A stretch of DNA of 32,352 nucleotides from contig CALWVM010000022.1 in the NCBI GenBank assembly GCA_944384985.1, positions 1-32,352 on the forward strand, given 5' to 3'. This document shows, piece by piece, positions 23,723 through 32,248 of this stretch. Below the pieces are notes generated by a model. That model searched no databases. It worked only from the letters and a program-made list of their open reading frames with translations, and was not told where the DNA came from. Positions within the stretch are counted from its first letter, which is position 1, and every line of letters begins with the position of its first letter. Position numbers and translations under genes: made by a program. The stretch is from an uncultured Clostridia bacterium (GTDB lineage: Bacteria; Bacillota; Clostridia; Oscillospirales; Acutalibacteraceae).

Positions 23723-24805
23723 TCAGCCGCCGAGCAGGCTTTGGTCGAAAGCGAACAGTGCCTCATTGATCTCAAGGATATTGTAATTTCCCTTGCCTAT
23801 GAAATATTCCACGATGATGTCGAACTTGCTGCTGTGCGACAGGGCAAAGCCCGCCTTTTGAAGCAGGTCTTTGGTCTCCGAAAGCGGCAGTTCCAGCGCA
23901 ACGGCAAAGGCAAGGGCTGTGGGCTTGCTGGGCTTATACAACCGATTGCTGCGAATTTTGGAAAACAGCTTGCGGTCGATGTTCGCCTTTTTATAACAAG
24001 CCGCATCTGTCATACCTTTTTCGTCGATCTTGCGCAGCAGCATTTCCGAAAAGCTTTCATCCATCTGCCGCAGTGCATGTTCCAAATCGTCGGCTTGCGA
24101 GACGGTGGGCTGCGTCTCACAAGGCTTCTGAAACACCGTAATGCTGTCGGTATATACCGGTTCATCCTGCTGCGTCGGTACAGGCATATTGTGCAAAGCC
24201 GATGCGGGCAAAGGTGCTTCAAGCTGTCGGCTTTCCTCCTGCACACAGCTTCTTTCAAGGTCCGTATCGATGTGCGCATCCACATAGGTATCATCGATAT
24301 AAGCGGCGATATCGCCATAGAGCTTTTCGCTGATCTGATATGCGCCTTTATCGAAAATGACGAGGTAAACCAGCATTTCGCTTGTCAGCAGATATTCGGT
24401 GATCGTATCGACCGCCACGCGGAACGCCTGCGCTTTCGGGTAGCCATACACGCCGGCGGAGATCAGCGGGAATGCAACGCTTTCGCACCCATGCGCTTCG
24501 GCAAGGCGCAGGGATTCAAGGTAGCAGGACTGCAGCGTCTCTTTTTCCCCGTTCGTGCCGCCACGCCATTTCGGCCCGACGGTGTGGATAACGTATTTGC
24601 AGGGTAAATTATACCCGCCTGTGATCTTGGCCTGCCCCGGCTTACAGCCGCCGAGCTTCATGCATTCAAGCAGAAGCCCCCTGCCCGCCGCTTTGTGGAT
24701 CGCGCCGTCTACGCCGCCCCCGCCGAGCAGTGTGGAATTCGCGGCATTGACGATGGCGTCACACTGCACTTTTGTGATGTCGTTTCGAATCAGTTTTAAA
24801 GGCAT
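23723..24805 (-). CDS. Macrodomain protein with C-terminal helical (HTH-like) domain
   Basis: 360 residues. Residues 1-~165 are a macrodomain: NAANSTLLGGGGVDGAIH, the GPKW loop and PLISAGVYGYP. This fits enzymes that bind or hydrolyse ADP-ribose esters, such as O-acetyl-ADP-ribose deacetylase. A variable linker (~170-265) follows. The C-terminal ~95 residues (MLLRKIDEKGMTDAACYKKANIDRK at their start) look like a compact helical fold with XRE-like spacing, perhaps binding nucleic acid or protein. The ATG at 24805 follows AAGGGG; longer readings would overlap the upstream gene's end. It starts 20 nt after the phosphoesterase stop, so the two are cotranscribed. Confidence 0.88.
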   Translation of the reverse strand: MPLKLIRNDITKVQCDAIVNAANSTLLGGGGVDGAIHKAAGRGLLLECMKLGGCKPGQAKITGGYNLPCKYVIHTVGPKWRGGTNGEKETLQSCYLESLRLAEAHGCESVAFPLISAGVYGYPKAQAFRVAVDTITEYLLTSEMLVYLVIFDKGAYQISEKLYGDIAAYIDDTYVDAHIDTDLERSCVQEESRQLEAPLPASALHNMPVPTQQDEPVYTDSITVFQKPCETQPTVSQADDLEHALRQMDESFSEMLLRKIDEKGMTDAACYKKANIDRKLFSKIRSNRLYKPSKPTALAFAVALELPLSETKDLLQKAGFALSHSSKFDIIVEYFIGKGNYNILEINEALFAFDQSLLGG

Positions 24806-24825
24806 TCGGCTTTTCCCCTTTCTTG

Positions 24826-26070
24826 TTATTCCGCAGGCTTTTGCGGTAGGAGCGCCTCGGCATAATCCGCGCTCTGTGCGTCCCAACTGTCCACGGCATA
24901 GATGCGGACGCTGTGCGCCGTTTTCGAAAGCAAGACTAAGGGAAGTGCAAGCGTAACGCGTTTGCGCATACGCGCAAGCCCGTTATAAAAATCGCTGAAA
25001 AAGAGAAATTCCTTTCCGTCATTTGTCACGACTTTATAGCTGTGCACAAAATCATCGTCCCTTCCCGCCTCGAAGGTCAAAAGCAGCTCGCCGTCGGCAT
25101 ATGCTGCCTGTGCAGTCTGGCAAAGCATTTCAGGCGGTCGGTTTGCCGCTTTACGCGGGGAAAAGGCGTACCGGCCGTCGTTTTGGTACGGCATGGGGAA
25201 AGTCCACGGGCATTCGGGTTTTTCTTCGGTTACGCCATCCTTCGCGAAACACAGGCGGCGCAGGCGGAACGTGTCGTCAGACAATTCCATGAGAAAGCCC
25301 ATCGGAGTTTCTTCGGCATGCGGCGGGATCGTACCGTTGACCTTGCCCTCTTCCAATTCTATATAGGAAAGCGACTGCGTACTGAACACCGTATACTTCC
25401 CCTGCCAGACCGAGCGTTCATCCAGGATCGAATAATGGCTGTGTCCACTGAAATTGACCAGATTCGGATACCCGGAGAACAGTTCATTCAGTGTGTCGTC
25501 GCCCCACGCATCCGCACCGTAGCAGGTGTCGCGCGGCTGGTTGTGCGTCATGACGAAGATCGGCTTGCCGTCGGACTCGGCTGCCGCCGTATCTAATGCG
25601 GTTTTGAGCCATGGCAGCACTTTTTTATAGCCTGCCGTCATACTGCCGCAGTTCGGCGAAACACCGATGAAATGGAAACCGTTGACGACATAATGCGTCC
25701 AAGGGGATTGCCCGACGATACGCCGAAATGCAAGACGGTGCGGAATCGCGGTCAAAAAGCTTTTGTTCCAATAATCATGGTTGCCCAGAATGGTTTGCAC
25801 CACAGTCGGTGTGCCGTCAAATGCTTCCCGCACGGCGTTCCGATAGGTCCGAAAGGCAAAGCGTGTACCGAGATCGCCAATGTCACCTGCGAACAGCACC
25901 ATATCCGCCTGCATCTCCCGATATGCCGAAAGTGCGCGGCGCAGGCTTTGCAAATAGGTATCCTTCTTTTTTAACCCGCCTTTTGTAGGCGGAAGCTGTG
26001 TGTCGGAAATAATACCGATCTTCAATAGTGGTGTATCGATCTCGATTCGTTGGATCTTCGGCGTGTGCAT
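24826..26070 (-). CDS. Calcineurin-like metallophosphoesterase
   Basis: 414-residue cytoplasmic phosphoesterase. Metal-binding motifs in order: SDTQ (Asp23, with Gln25 where DxH enzymes have His), GDIGD, GNHD, the His of MTHNQP and GHSH. The last ~130 residues appear to be a beta-sandwich accessory domain (ADGELLLTFEAGRDDDFVHSYKV). The substrate could be a nucleotide, phosphodiester or phosphoprotein. The ATG has GAGGA about 7 nt before it. It is the first gene of a unit with the macrodomain gene, and then the vWA gene beyond a terminator. No convincing promoter was found in 26071-26170. Confidence 0.88.
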   Translation of the reverse strand: MHTPKIQRIEIDTPLLKIGIISDTQLPPTKGGLKKKDTYLQSLRRALSAYREMQADMVLFAGDIGDLGTRFAFRTYRNAVREAFDGTPTVVQTILGNHDYWNKSFLTAIPHRLAFRRIVGQSPWTHYVVNGFHFIGVSPNCGSMTAGYKKVLPWLKTALDTAAAESDGKPIFVMTHNQPRDTCYGADAWGDDTLNELFSGYPNLVNFSGHSHYSILDERSVWQGKYTVFSTQSLSYIELEEGKVNGTIPPHAEETPMGFLMELSDDTFRLRRLCFAKDGVTEEKPECPWTFPMPYQNDGRYAFSPRKAANRPPEMLCQTAQAAYADGELLLTFEAGRDDDFVHSYKVVTNDGKEFLFFSDFYNGLARMRKRVTLALPLVLLSKTAHSVRIYAVDSWDAQSADYAEALLPQKPAE

Positions 26071-26169
26071 GGAAATCCTCTTTTCGCTTTACAGGCTCGC
26101 AGCCTATATTTTACTGTCACAGCCTAACATATTTCTTAGAAAAAGTCTATATCATACCGGGGAAAGTCC

Positions 26170-26211
26170 AAAAAAAAGACAGAGAATCGCCCTGAGCGGA
26201 TCTCCGTCTTT
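26170..26211 (-). terminator. Rho-independent terminator of the cell-wall hydrolase operon
   Basis: On the minus strand an 11-bp stem (26211-26201 with 26185-26175, one G-T pair) is followed by a long T-run (26170-26177). It begins 17 nt after the stop of the dockerin protein gene. Confidence 0.9.
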
Positions 26212-26227
26212 CTGTTGGTTGCGTTTG

Positions 26228-27871
26228 TCAAACTAAATTGCGAATTCCTGCTGCCGCCTGTAAGATCCAGCGCGCATCTGTCGCATTCACCGTGCCGCTT
26301 CCGTCCACATCCGCCTGCGGGAAAAGAGCGTCGCTGATTTCGCGCAGCCCTGCCGCAATCTGCAGCGCACGACGGGCATCCATAGCATCCACATCGGAAT
26401 CGCCGTCCAAATCGCCCATTACGCCGCTGGGCTCGGGCTCAGGACCGGGTTCCGGATCGGGCTCCGGATCGGGCTCCGGTTCGGGTTCCGGTTCGGGTTC
26501 GGGCTCGGGTTCCGGTTCAGGATCCGGAATCGGCGCAGGGTCTACGGAAGTATCCCCGACCAAACGGCAGCGCTCCGCGGGCAGATTGTCATACAAGGGA
26601 ATGGCAAACACAAAGTTCTGGGAAAGCAAATTGTTGTCGCGATAAGCGTTATAAGTAATGCTTGCTTCGTTGCACGCGCCGGCGACATTGGTCATGTATT
26701 GATGCCAATACAGCCTGCCGTCACTACTATCCACATCAAATTTTTGCAGATAGATGCTGTCCTGCCCGCAGGTCACATAACCGCTGGTGATCCACTCTGC
26801 GCCGCCAATGATCGCTTTATACGGTGTGTTCCACGGTCTGCCGTAACTGCCGCTGCCGGCGGCATACTGCAAGCCCTGCTTGATCGGGTCATTGGTCGAA
26901 GAGGTCGCTTGGATATTATAGAAATTATAATACCCGGTAATGACAGAGCCGTCCTTGCAGGTGTAGTTGCCGCTGGTGGAGCCGCTGCCGCTTCTGCCGA
27001 CCTCCTGGATGATCTTAGTCGCAAGGAAATAGGCACTCGAACCCGACTGCTTGGCCGCCTCCAAGATTGCCTGCGCATATGTAACCTGTCTGCCGTCTGT
27101 GGCGGTAATGGTTTTGCCATCCATGAATGTGCCCTTCAAGACCGCCTCGATGCCCGCAAGCGTTTGCAGCTCCTCGTCATAGGAAAGCAGCTCGAACTGG
27201 AAAATACGCGATTCTGTCATCAGGTTGCGTGGATCCATATAATACGCGATGGTCTGGTCGGAAGCCTGATACCAGCCTTCTGCGGATTTTAAATACTGCC
27301 CGTTTGCATCCTTGTAACGATATGCGCTGTTGGATGAAGGGCTGATGACGTTGCGGAACGGCTCGCCCGCATAGGATTCGTTGTGCTGCACGTCGTTCCA
27401 GTCAAGCCCCGTATCGTAGAAGGTAAAGGTCCAGTTCGGATGCACCTTCATCAGGTCGTTGAGATACGGGCGGTACGCTTCGGGGACATCATAAATATTC
27501 TCCGCTATGCCGCCACCGGGTTTGTCCGTGCCGCCCGGATCCGTTGACGTAACGGCAATATAGATCGACGCGACATAGCCCGAAACGATCTTTCCGTTGA
27601 ATGTCGCTTCGATTTTATACCAGGTATAGCTTGTGCTGCCGTCGTCACAGGGTACTTCTTCGAGGACAGAGACCGGGCTGCCTTTCGGAAGCTGCACGAC
27701 CTCGCCGTTCTGATACAACACGCTGTGATTTGTGCCGGGACCTGAACGCACACGCAGCGGGCTGCTTTGGGTATTCACCTGCCCTGTCGTCGCCGCGAGT
27801 ACAGGCAGCACAGCTGTGCACAAAAGCACCAGCGCCAGCAGCAGCGAGACGAGCACTTTCCTTTTCTTCAT
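26228..27871 (-). CDS. Secreted glucosaminidase with SH3b and type I dockerin
   Basis: 547 residues. A signal peptide ends at about VLAA (26). A bacterial SH3 domain spans ~30-105 (SPLRVRSGPGTNHSVL). The central ~210-400 region fits an endo-beta-N-acetylglucosaminidase of the LytD/GH73 type, with likely catalytic Glu290 in IIQEVGRSG and YYNFYNI downstream. A Pro-Glu repeat linker (~445-481) follows. The end is a dockerin with two calcium-binding repeats, GDLDGDSDVDAMDARRALQ and ADVDGSGTVNATDARWILQ. It would cut glycan strands of peptidoglycan and attach to a cohesin-bearing scaffold or wall protein. AAGAGGTG precedes the ATG. It is the last of three exported hydrolases in one operon. Confidence 0.9.
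   Translation of the reverse strand: MKKRKVLVSLLLALVLLCTAVLPVLAATTGQVNTQSSPLRVRSGPGTNHSVLYQNGEVVQLPKGSPVSVLEEVPCDDGSTSYTWYKIEATFNGKIVSGYVASIYIAVTSTDPGGTDKPGGGIAENIYDVPEAYRPYLNDLMKVHPNWTFTFYDTGLDWNDVQHNESYAGEPFRNVISPSSNSAYRYKDANGQYLKSAEGWYQASDQTIAYYMDPRNLMTESRIFQFELLSYDEELQTLAGIEAVLKGTFMDGKTITATDGRQVTYAQAILEAAKQSGSSAYFLATKIIQEVGRSGSGSTSGNYTCKDGSVITGYYNFYNIQATSSTNDPIKQGLQYAAGSGSYGRPWNTPYKAIIGGAEWITSGYVTCGQDSIYLQKFDVDSSDGRLYWHQYMTNVAGACNEASITYNAYRDNNLLSQNFVFAIPLYDNLPAERCRLVGDTSVDPAPIPDPEPEPEPEPEPEPEPEPDPEPDPEPGPEPEPSGVMGDLDGDSDVDAMDARRALQIAAGLREISDALFPQADVDGSGTVNATDARWILQAAAGIRNLV
26428..26540 (-). repeat. Pro-Glu linker repeat in the dockerin protein gene
   Basis: Tandem CCGGAACCCGAACC-type units encode a Pro-Glu (and Pro-Asp) linker of about 37 residues between the catalytic part and the dockerin. 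It is coding low complexity, not a CRISPR array. Confidence 0.85.
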
Positions 27872-27919
27872 GTTTCACACCTCTTGCTTAGGAACATCCT
27901 GGGTTTTTGTTTTTATATT

Positions 27920-29920
27920 TCAGGCACAGTTGGCTTGTAAATACCGAATGATACCGTTGCTTACCGCTTCGGCAAGCTTTTCCTGATTTTGCGGAAGGGC
28001 GAGCGCCCCGCACTCTGTCGCATTGGAGAGATACCCGCACTCCACAAGCACCGCAGGGCATTCCTCAATGCGTGTCACTTTGAATGGATAGAAACGAATA
28101 CCGCCGTCGCTCGGCACGACTTTGTCGCGCATGGCAGCGTTGTTTGCATAAATCCCACGCCAGGCGGAAACAAGCTGCCCATGAATACTCGCCGCAAGCG
28201 GCTGGGAAAACGCACGGTAATAATAGACCTCCGTGCCACTTGCCGAGCCGGACGAGGAAGAGTTGTTGTGCAGGCACACAAATACATTTGCGCCCGCCTG
28301 CCGTGCTTTCGCCTGCCGATCTTCCAGTTCCAGCGTCTGGTCGCCGGTTCGGAAGATCACGACACCCACGCCCGCCGCTTCGAGCTTTTGCTTTACAAGC
28401 GCGGAAATGCGCAGATTGACTTCAGACTCGTGCATCCCCTTTACACCGATCGCACCGGGGTCGCGCCCGCCGTGGCCAGGGTCAAGGGCAACGACCGCAT
28501 CGGCGACCGAGACCGGCCGGTTTCGGAAGCTGATGACAAGGCGGTTATCGGACGAATAATACGCGCGGTAGCCGTAGAAGTCCCCGCGGTTCTTTAAGAA
28601 CACGCGCAGCGTTGTCGTGCCGTCTTTCCCGATGTTTACCCATTCGGCACGGGAAACTACGTTGCTCCCGGAAAAGTCGAACGTCCCTTCTGCGGCGTTG
28701 GTATAATAAAACTTGAAATCGATGTACTGCGCGGTCGAATCCGATACATTGAACACGCGCCCGGAATACCCTTTATAATAACTTTGCTCTTTGAGTTCCG
28801 AAATGAACGGCGCTTTCCAGTTCATTGTCAAAATCAGGTTGGTTTCGCCGGCCGTATAGCACTTATGAACGGAGATCGTGTTAGCGGGCAGAACATACCC
28901 GTCAAAGCTTTCGCTCTGTGCCGTTTCCACCTTGTAGCCGGACTTTGTGATATAGTAATCCTTGCCGTCATAGGTTCCCGTACCGACCACGTAGTCGTAC
29001 ATACCTTTCAGAAACGGTGTACACAACGGTGAGGATTTATCGTCTGCCGTGTTACCGGGGCAGGTCTCTGCATAGTCGGCGGTCACGCGCAATACACGTG
29101 CTTTGCCGTTGCCGTAATCCCGCGTCGGCGAGAGCACCTCGACATAGCCGTCGCCGGAAATTACAGGTGGTTTGACGACGCCTTCTCCGGCGTCGACGTG
29201 GATATCGGGATACTCGATCTTGTTGACCGTAACGCTTGCGCCCGTAACGGTTTGCGAATAGCCGTTCAAAGTACCGGTAAAGCGGATACTTCCGAGCTTT
29301 TGCGCGGAATATGTTGCCGCGGGCGCGGTAAATTCGCCGCTGTATTCAACAAAGCCCGTGCCGTCACCGGAATCCGCAATAGGAGAAAGGCGGACCGTCT
29401 GCCCGTTGAGCTTTGCTGTAACCGTTGCACCCTCCAGCGCCTCGGCGGTCAGCTCCAGCTTCATCCCACCGTTCAGCTTGGCGGATTTCGCAGGACTGAC
29501 GGCGCGGATGACCTGCATATCATAGGTGACAGAATACGTAAAGGTCAGGTCCGTGTTCGTAACCGTCACCGTGTTCTCACCGGGGTTTAGCGGACAATCA
29601 TAAGAGAATGTGCCGTCAGCCGCAACTTCGACCGCCGCCTCATTGACGGTGAGGGGCAATTCCGATGCGCAAGTTCCGCGCACATTCACAAACGGCTCGT
29701 CTACCGTAAGCTCGGTTTGCTCGGGGGAAATCACCGTCAGCGTCACGGGAGGTTCGGTGGTGGTTTCCGGTGAGGCAGTGGTCTCGGCCGGTGCATGCGG
29801 CGCGGCGGCAGCCTCCACCGCCTGCAAAATGCCTTGATACACCGCGCCGCATGCAATCGGCACCGACAAAAGCACCAGCAGGATTGCCGCAACCACCCGC
29901 TGTATCACCGTTTTTTTCAT
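27920..29920 (-). CDS. Secreted N-acetylmuramoyl-L-alanine amidase (amidase_3)
   Basis: 666 residues. An N-terminal hydrophobic segment (~6-28) acts as signal or anchor, followed by a Thr/Pro-rich spacer. Ig-like beta domains (~60-260) and a further beta region follow. The C-terminal amidase_3 domain (~470-660) has Zn ligands His483 in DPGHGG, Glu in HESEVN and His in LHNNSS, and the catalytic Glu in VECGYLSN. It cleaves stem peptides from N-acetylmuramic acid, leaving naked glycan. The ATG at 29920 follows GAGGG at 5 nt; an in-frame TTG at 29938 lies before that site. It sits 37 nt after the GHL10 gene and 48 nt before the dockerin protein gene, with no terminator on either side. Confidence 0.93.
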   Translation of the reverse strand: MKKTVIQRVVAAILLVLLSVPIACGAVYQGILQAVEAAAAPHAPAETTASPETTTEPPVTLTVISPEQTELTVDEPFVNVRGTCASELPLTVNEAAVEVAADGTFSYDCPLNPGENTVTVTNTDLTFTYSVTYDMQVIRAVSPAKSAKLNGGMKLELTAEALEGATVTAKLNGQTVRLSPIADSGDGTGFVEYSGEFTAPAATYSAQKLGSIRFTGTLNGYSQTVTGASVTVNKIEYPDIHVDAGEGVVKPPVISGDGYVEVLSPTRDYGNGKARVLRVTADYAETCPGNTADDKSSPLCTPFLKGMYDYVVGTGTYDGKDYYITKSGYKVETAQSESFDGYVLPANTISVHKCYTAGETNLILTMNWKAPFISELKEQSYYKGYSGRVFNVSDSTAQYIDFKFYYTNAAEGTFDFSGSNVVSRAEWVNIGKDGTTTLRVFLKNRGDFYGYRAYYSSDNRLVISFRNRPVSVADAVVALDPGHGGRDPGAIGVKGMHESEVNLRISALVKQKLEAAGVGVVIFRTGDQTLELEDRQAKARQAGANVFVCLHNNSSSSGSASGTEVYYYRAFSQPLAASIHGQLVSAWRGIYANNAAMRDKVVPSDGGIRFYPFKVTRIEECPAVLVECGYLSNATECGALALPQNQEKLAEAVSNGIIRYLQANCA

Positions 29921-29957
29921 ACAATCCCTCTTTTTCAAAAATCACCCGTAATCTTTT

Positions 29958-31196
29958 TTATTGTAGCATATTTTTGAAATTCTGCCACTCTTTTTTTGCA
30001 TTTTCCGTGGTATTTTCCGAAAAAATTGAAGAATAAGAATAAATTGCAAAGCCGCCGTAATGCGGAAGCCCCCGGCAAAGCATAAGCTGGCGGGATAGGA
30101 TATCACTCGATTGCTGCCATTCTGCTTTGCCCGTCCCGGCGTATGCATCCTCCTTGCCGCATTTATAGGCCGCAAGCCCGAAGCAAAGCTGCACGCCGTC
30201 GGCAAATTCGAGGTTTGCCCATTCTTGCGCTGTGGAAGCAAACGGCAGGTTCTGATTTTCGAAGCCATAGTACAGCTGCGGCATGAGCACGTCCACAAAG
30301 CCGGGCTCCCGCGCCCAGCGTGCGACATCGGCATACAGCGTCTCGTAATTGCGCGCAATGTCCCCGCCGGGGCTTACGACGACCTGCACGGACGGATCGA
30401 TTGCCTTGACTGCCGCATAAAGCCCGCTGACGAATGTGCTCACATTCTCGCGCCGCCAATCGGAAAGCGACAGCTTACCGCCCGCCGCTGTATAGGCGGC
30501 GTACTGTTCGCGGTCCACGCTTTCGTCCGTGGTCGGGTAAAAATAATCATCCATGTGCACCGCGTCCAAATCGTACTTTGTGAGAAGCTCGCGCACGCCG
30601 TCCAAAATGAGCGCCTGCGCCTTATCGGAAGCCGGATTCAGATATATGCCCGTATCCGTCAAAAGCAGGTGTTCCGTTTCCCCTGCGAGATACCACTGCT
30701 TTGCGGGATTGGTGTCCGCGAGTTTTTCCCAGTCCGTAGACAGCAGCACGCGGTACGGATTGAACCACGCCTGCACAGACAATCCCTTTTCTTTTGCACA
30801 GGCCAAAAAAATTTCCAGAGGGTCATAATCCACCTCCTGCCCCTGCGTCCCCGTTAGGTAAGCGCTCCACGGAAAAATTTCGGACGGATAAAAGGCGTCG
30901 CAGAACGGGCGCACCTGCAAGATCACGGTATTAAGCCCGGCGGCGCGGATATTTTCGGTCATGGTCTCCGCCTTTTCGGTGAATTCCTCTTTGGTTCCGC
31001 CGTTGGAAGCCTTCATGGAAAGTTCGTTATAATAGATCCAGACCGCACGCATTTCCCCGCCCGTTGTGTTCTGCTGCAGGACGGTCGTTTGCCGGGTGTC
31101 GTCTTCCTGCGGCGCTTTTGTGCGGGCAATTCCCCACGCTGCCGCGACTGCCGCCACGCACAACAGAATACAAATGCAAAGGATTTTTCGTTTCAT
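29958..31196 (-). CDS. GHL10/DUF187 glycosyl hydrolase-like protein (YddW/DigH-like), exported
   Basis: 412 residues. Residues 4-21 form a signal peptide or anchor. The rest is a GHL10 TIM barrel with the family's RAVWIYYNE, GLNTVILQVRPFCDAFYPSEIFPWS split over its first strands, VQAWFNPYR and the acidic HMDDYFYP. E. coli DigH (YddW) of this family cuts denuded peptidoglycan glycan strands, which amidases produce; the adjacent amidase makes the same role likely here, as inference. The ATG at 31196 follows AAAGGA at about 8 nt. It is the first gene of the three-hydrolase operon. I found no convincing minus-strand promoter in the short gap to the divergent DUF1294 gene. Confidence 0.88.
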   Translation of the reverse strand: MKRKILCICILLCVAAVAAAWGIARTKAPQEDDTRQTTVLQQNTTGGEMRAVWIYYNELSMKASNGGTKEEFTEKAETMTENIRAAGLNTVILQVRPFCDAFYPSEIFPWSAYLTGTQGQEVDYDPLEIFLACAKEKGLSVQAWFNPYRVLLSTDWEKLADTNPAKQWYLAGETEHLLLTDTGIYLNPASDKAQALILDGVRELLTKYDLDAVHMDDYFYPTTDESVDREQYAAYTAAGGKLSLSDWRRENVSTFVSGLYAAVKAIDPSVQVVVSPGGDIARNYETLYADVARWAREPGFVDVLMPQLYYGFENQNLPFASTAQEWANLEFADGVQLCFGLAAYKCGKEDAYAGTGKAEWQQSSDILSRQLMLCRGLPHYGGFAIYSYSSIFSENTTENAKKEWQNFKNMLQ

Positions 31197-31213
31197 GGTT
31201 TGGTTCCTTTCGA

Positions 31214-31242
31214 TTGACAAAGCCACACAAATACGGTAGAGT
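31214..31242 (+). promoter_or_regulatory. Promoter of the DUF1294 gene
   Basis: TTGACA (31214-31219) and TAGAGT (31237-31242) have 17-nt spacing. Predicted transcription starts near 31249, right at the AGGTGG ribosome binding site, so the leader would be only about 10-16 nt. Confidence 0.65.
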
Positions 31243-31258
31243 ACATATAGGTGGTCTT

Positions 31259-31540
31259 ATGCATATGTCGGACATTCTTCTATGCCTTTTTATTTGTATT
31301 GCTGCAACCGGCTGCGTTATGACGGTTTATGATAAATACGCCGCAAGGCACAAAAAAAGAAGAGTCCCCGAACGGACTCTTCTGCTTACGGCCGCTTTGG
31401 GCGGCGCGCTGCCCATGTTTATCGTCATGCAGCTCATCCGCCACAAAACGAAGCATCCAAAATTTATGATTGGCCTTCCCGCCCTGTTTCTCTTACAGGC
31501 GGCAGGCGTGCTTTGCTTTTATTTTCGACCCTCTTTCTGA
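31259..31540 (+). CDS. DUF1294 family small membrane protein
   Basis: 93 residues with about three hydrophobic helices. Family marks are YDKYAARHKKRRVPERTLL and GGALP followed by RHKTKHPKF. The function of the family is not known. Start could be ATG 31259 (4 nt from AGGTGG) or ATG 31265 (10 nt); the second gives a better spacing. The last 22 nt overlap the end of plsY on the other strand. A strong minus-strand terminator hairpin lies inside the coding sequence, in the KKRRVPERTLL region. Confidence 0.88.
   Translation: MHMSDILLCLFICIAATGCVMTVYDKYAARHKKRRVPERTLLLTAALGGALPMFIVMQLIRHKTKHPKFMIGLPALFLLQAAGVLCFYFRPSF
31351..31383 (-). terminator. Likely plsY terminator inside the DUF1294 gene
   Basis: Read on the minus strand, a perfect 10-bp stem (31383-31374 with 31367-31358, 6-nt loop) is followed directly by seven Ts (31352-31358). 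It is about 135 nt after the plsY stop and is the only terminator-like structure downstream of plsY. Confidence 0.8.
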
Positions 31541-32178
31541 TTTTCTGCATTCGGGTCGATCTTATCCGCACCGAGTTTGCGTTCTTCTCCCCGCACGATA
31601 CGCCGAAGATTTTCACGGTGCATAAAAATCACCAGAACGGCAAGGATCGCCGTCGCTGCCGTCGGAAGACCAAAAGCTTTATCCCGCACCAGAAAAACGA
31701 CAAATGTTATGAACGGCAGCAGGAGCGCCGAGGCCACGGAAGCCAGCGAGATCATTTTCCCCGCAGCCAGAACGATCAGAAATACCGCCAGAACGAACGG
31801 CAGTGTCACGGGCTGTAACGCGGCAAGCGCGCCGCAGGTCGTCGCCACGCCCTTGCCGCCGCGGAAGCCGAAAAACACAGGAAACATGTGCCCGAGAACG
31901 GCGAAAAGCATAGCAAGATAGGCGCAAATCTGTGTGTTCGCGTCCCCACACAACAGATATTTTGCCAAGAGTACCGCCGCCGCGCCCTTGAGCGCATCGA
32001 ACACAAAGACAAATGCCGCCGCACCTTTGCCAAAAGTGCGCAGCGTGTTGCTCGCACCGGCGTTGTTCGAGCCAAAGTCGCGGATGTCTTTTTTGTATTT
32101 TACTTTGGAAAAAAGGATCCCAAAGCTCAAAGAGCCCAGCAGATACGCTGCCGCAGCGCTCAGAATATACCCGATCAT
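31519..32178 (-). CDS. plsY: Glycerol-3-phosphate acyltransferase PlsY
   Basis: Membrane enzyme transferring acyl groups from acyl-phosphate to glycerol-3-phosphate, the first acylation in phospholipid synthesis with its partner PlsX. 219 residues with about five to seven helices. All three family motifs are present: GSNNAGASNTLRT, GHMFPVFFGFRGGKGVAT and the late HRENLRRIVRGEE. The C-terminus is a short charged tail. The ATG at 32178 is chosen over an in-frame TTG at 32208, which lies between promoter and ribosome binding site. The upstream site is a loose AAAGGCGGA. Its 3' end overlaps DUF1294. Confidence 0.95.
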   Translation of the reverse strand: MIGYILSAAAAYLLGSLSFGILFSKVKYKKDIRDFGSNNAGASNTLRTFGKGAAAFVFVFDALKGAAAVLLAKYLLCGDANTQICAYLAMLFAVLGHMFPVFFGFRGGKGVATTCGALAALQPVTLPFVLAVFLIVLAAGKMISLASVASALLLPFITFVVFLVRDKAFGLPTAATAILAVLVIFMHRENLRRIVRGEERKLGADKIDPNAENQKEGRK

Positions 32179-32217
32179 ATTGTTATATTTCCGCCTTTCC
32201 AAAGGCAAATTTTTGTT

Positions 32218-32246
32218 ATTATAAAGTGTATGTCCCGCTTTGTCAA
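32218..32246 (-). promoter_or_regulatory. Consensus sigma-A promoter of plsY
   Basis: On the minus strand TTGACA (32241-32246) and TATAAT (32218-32223) have exactly 17-nt spacing: a perfect consensus. The leader is about 30 nt. A second TTGACA lies just upstream. Confidence 0.9.
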
Positions 32247-32248
32247 CG

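Noticed and set aside
26428-26540. CRISPR-like or tandem repeat array
   Set aside because: Short units encode a Pro-Glu linker in frame; no spacers and no cas genes.
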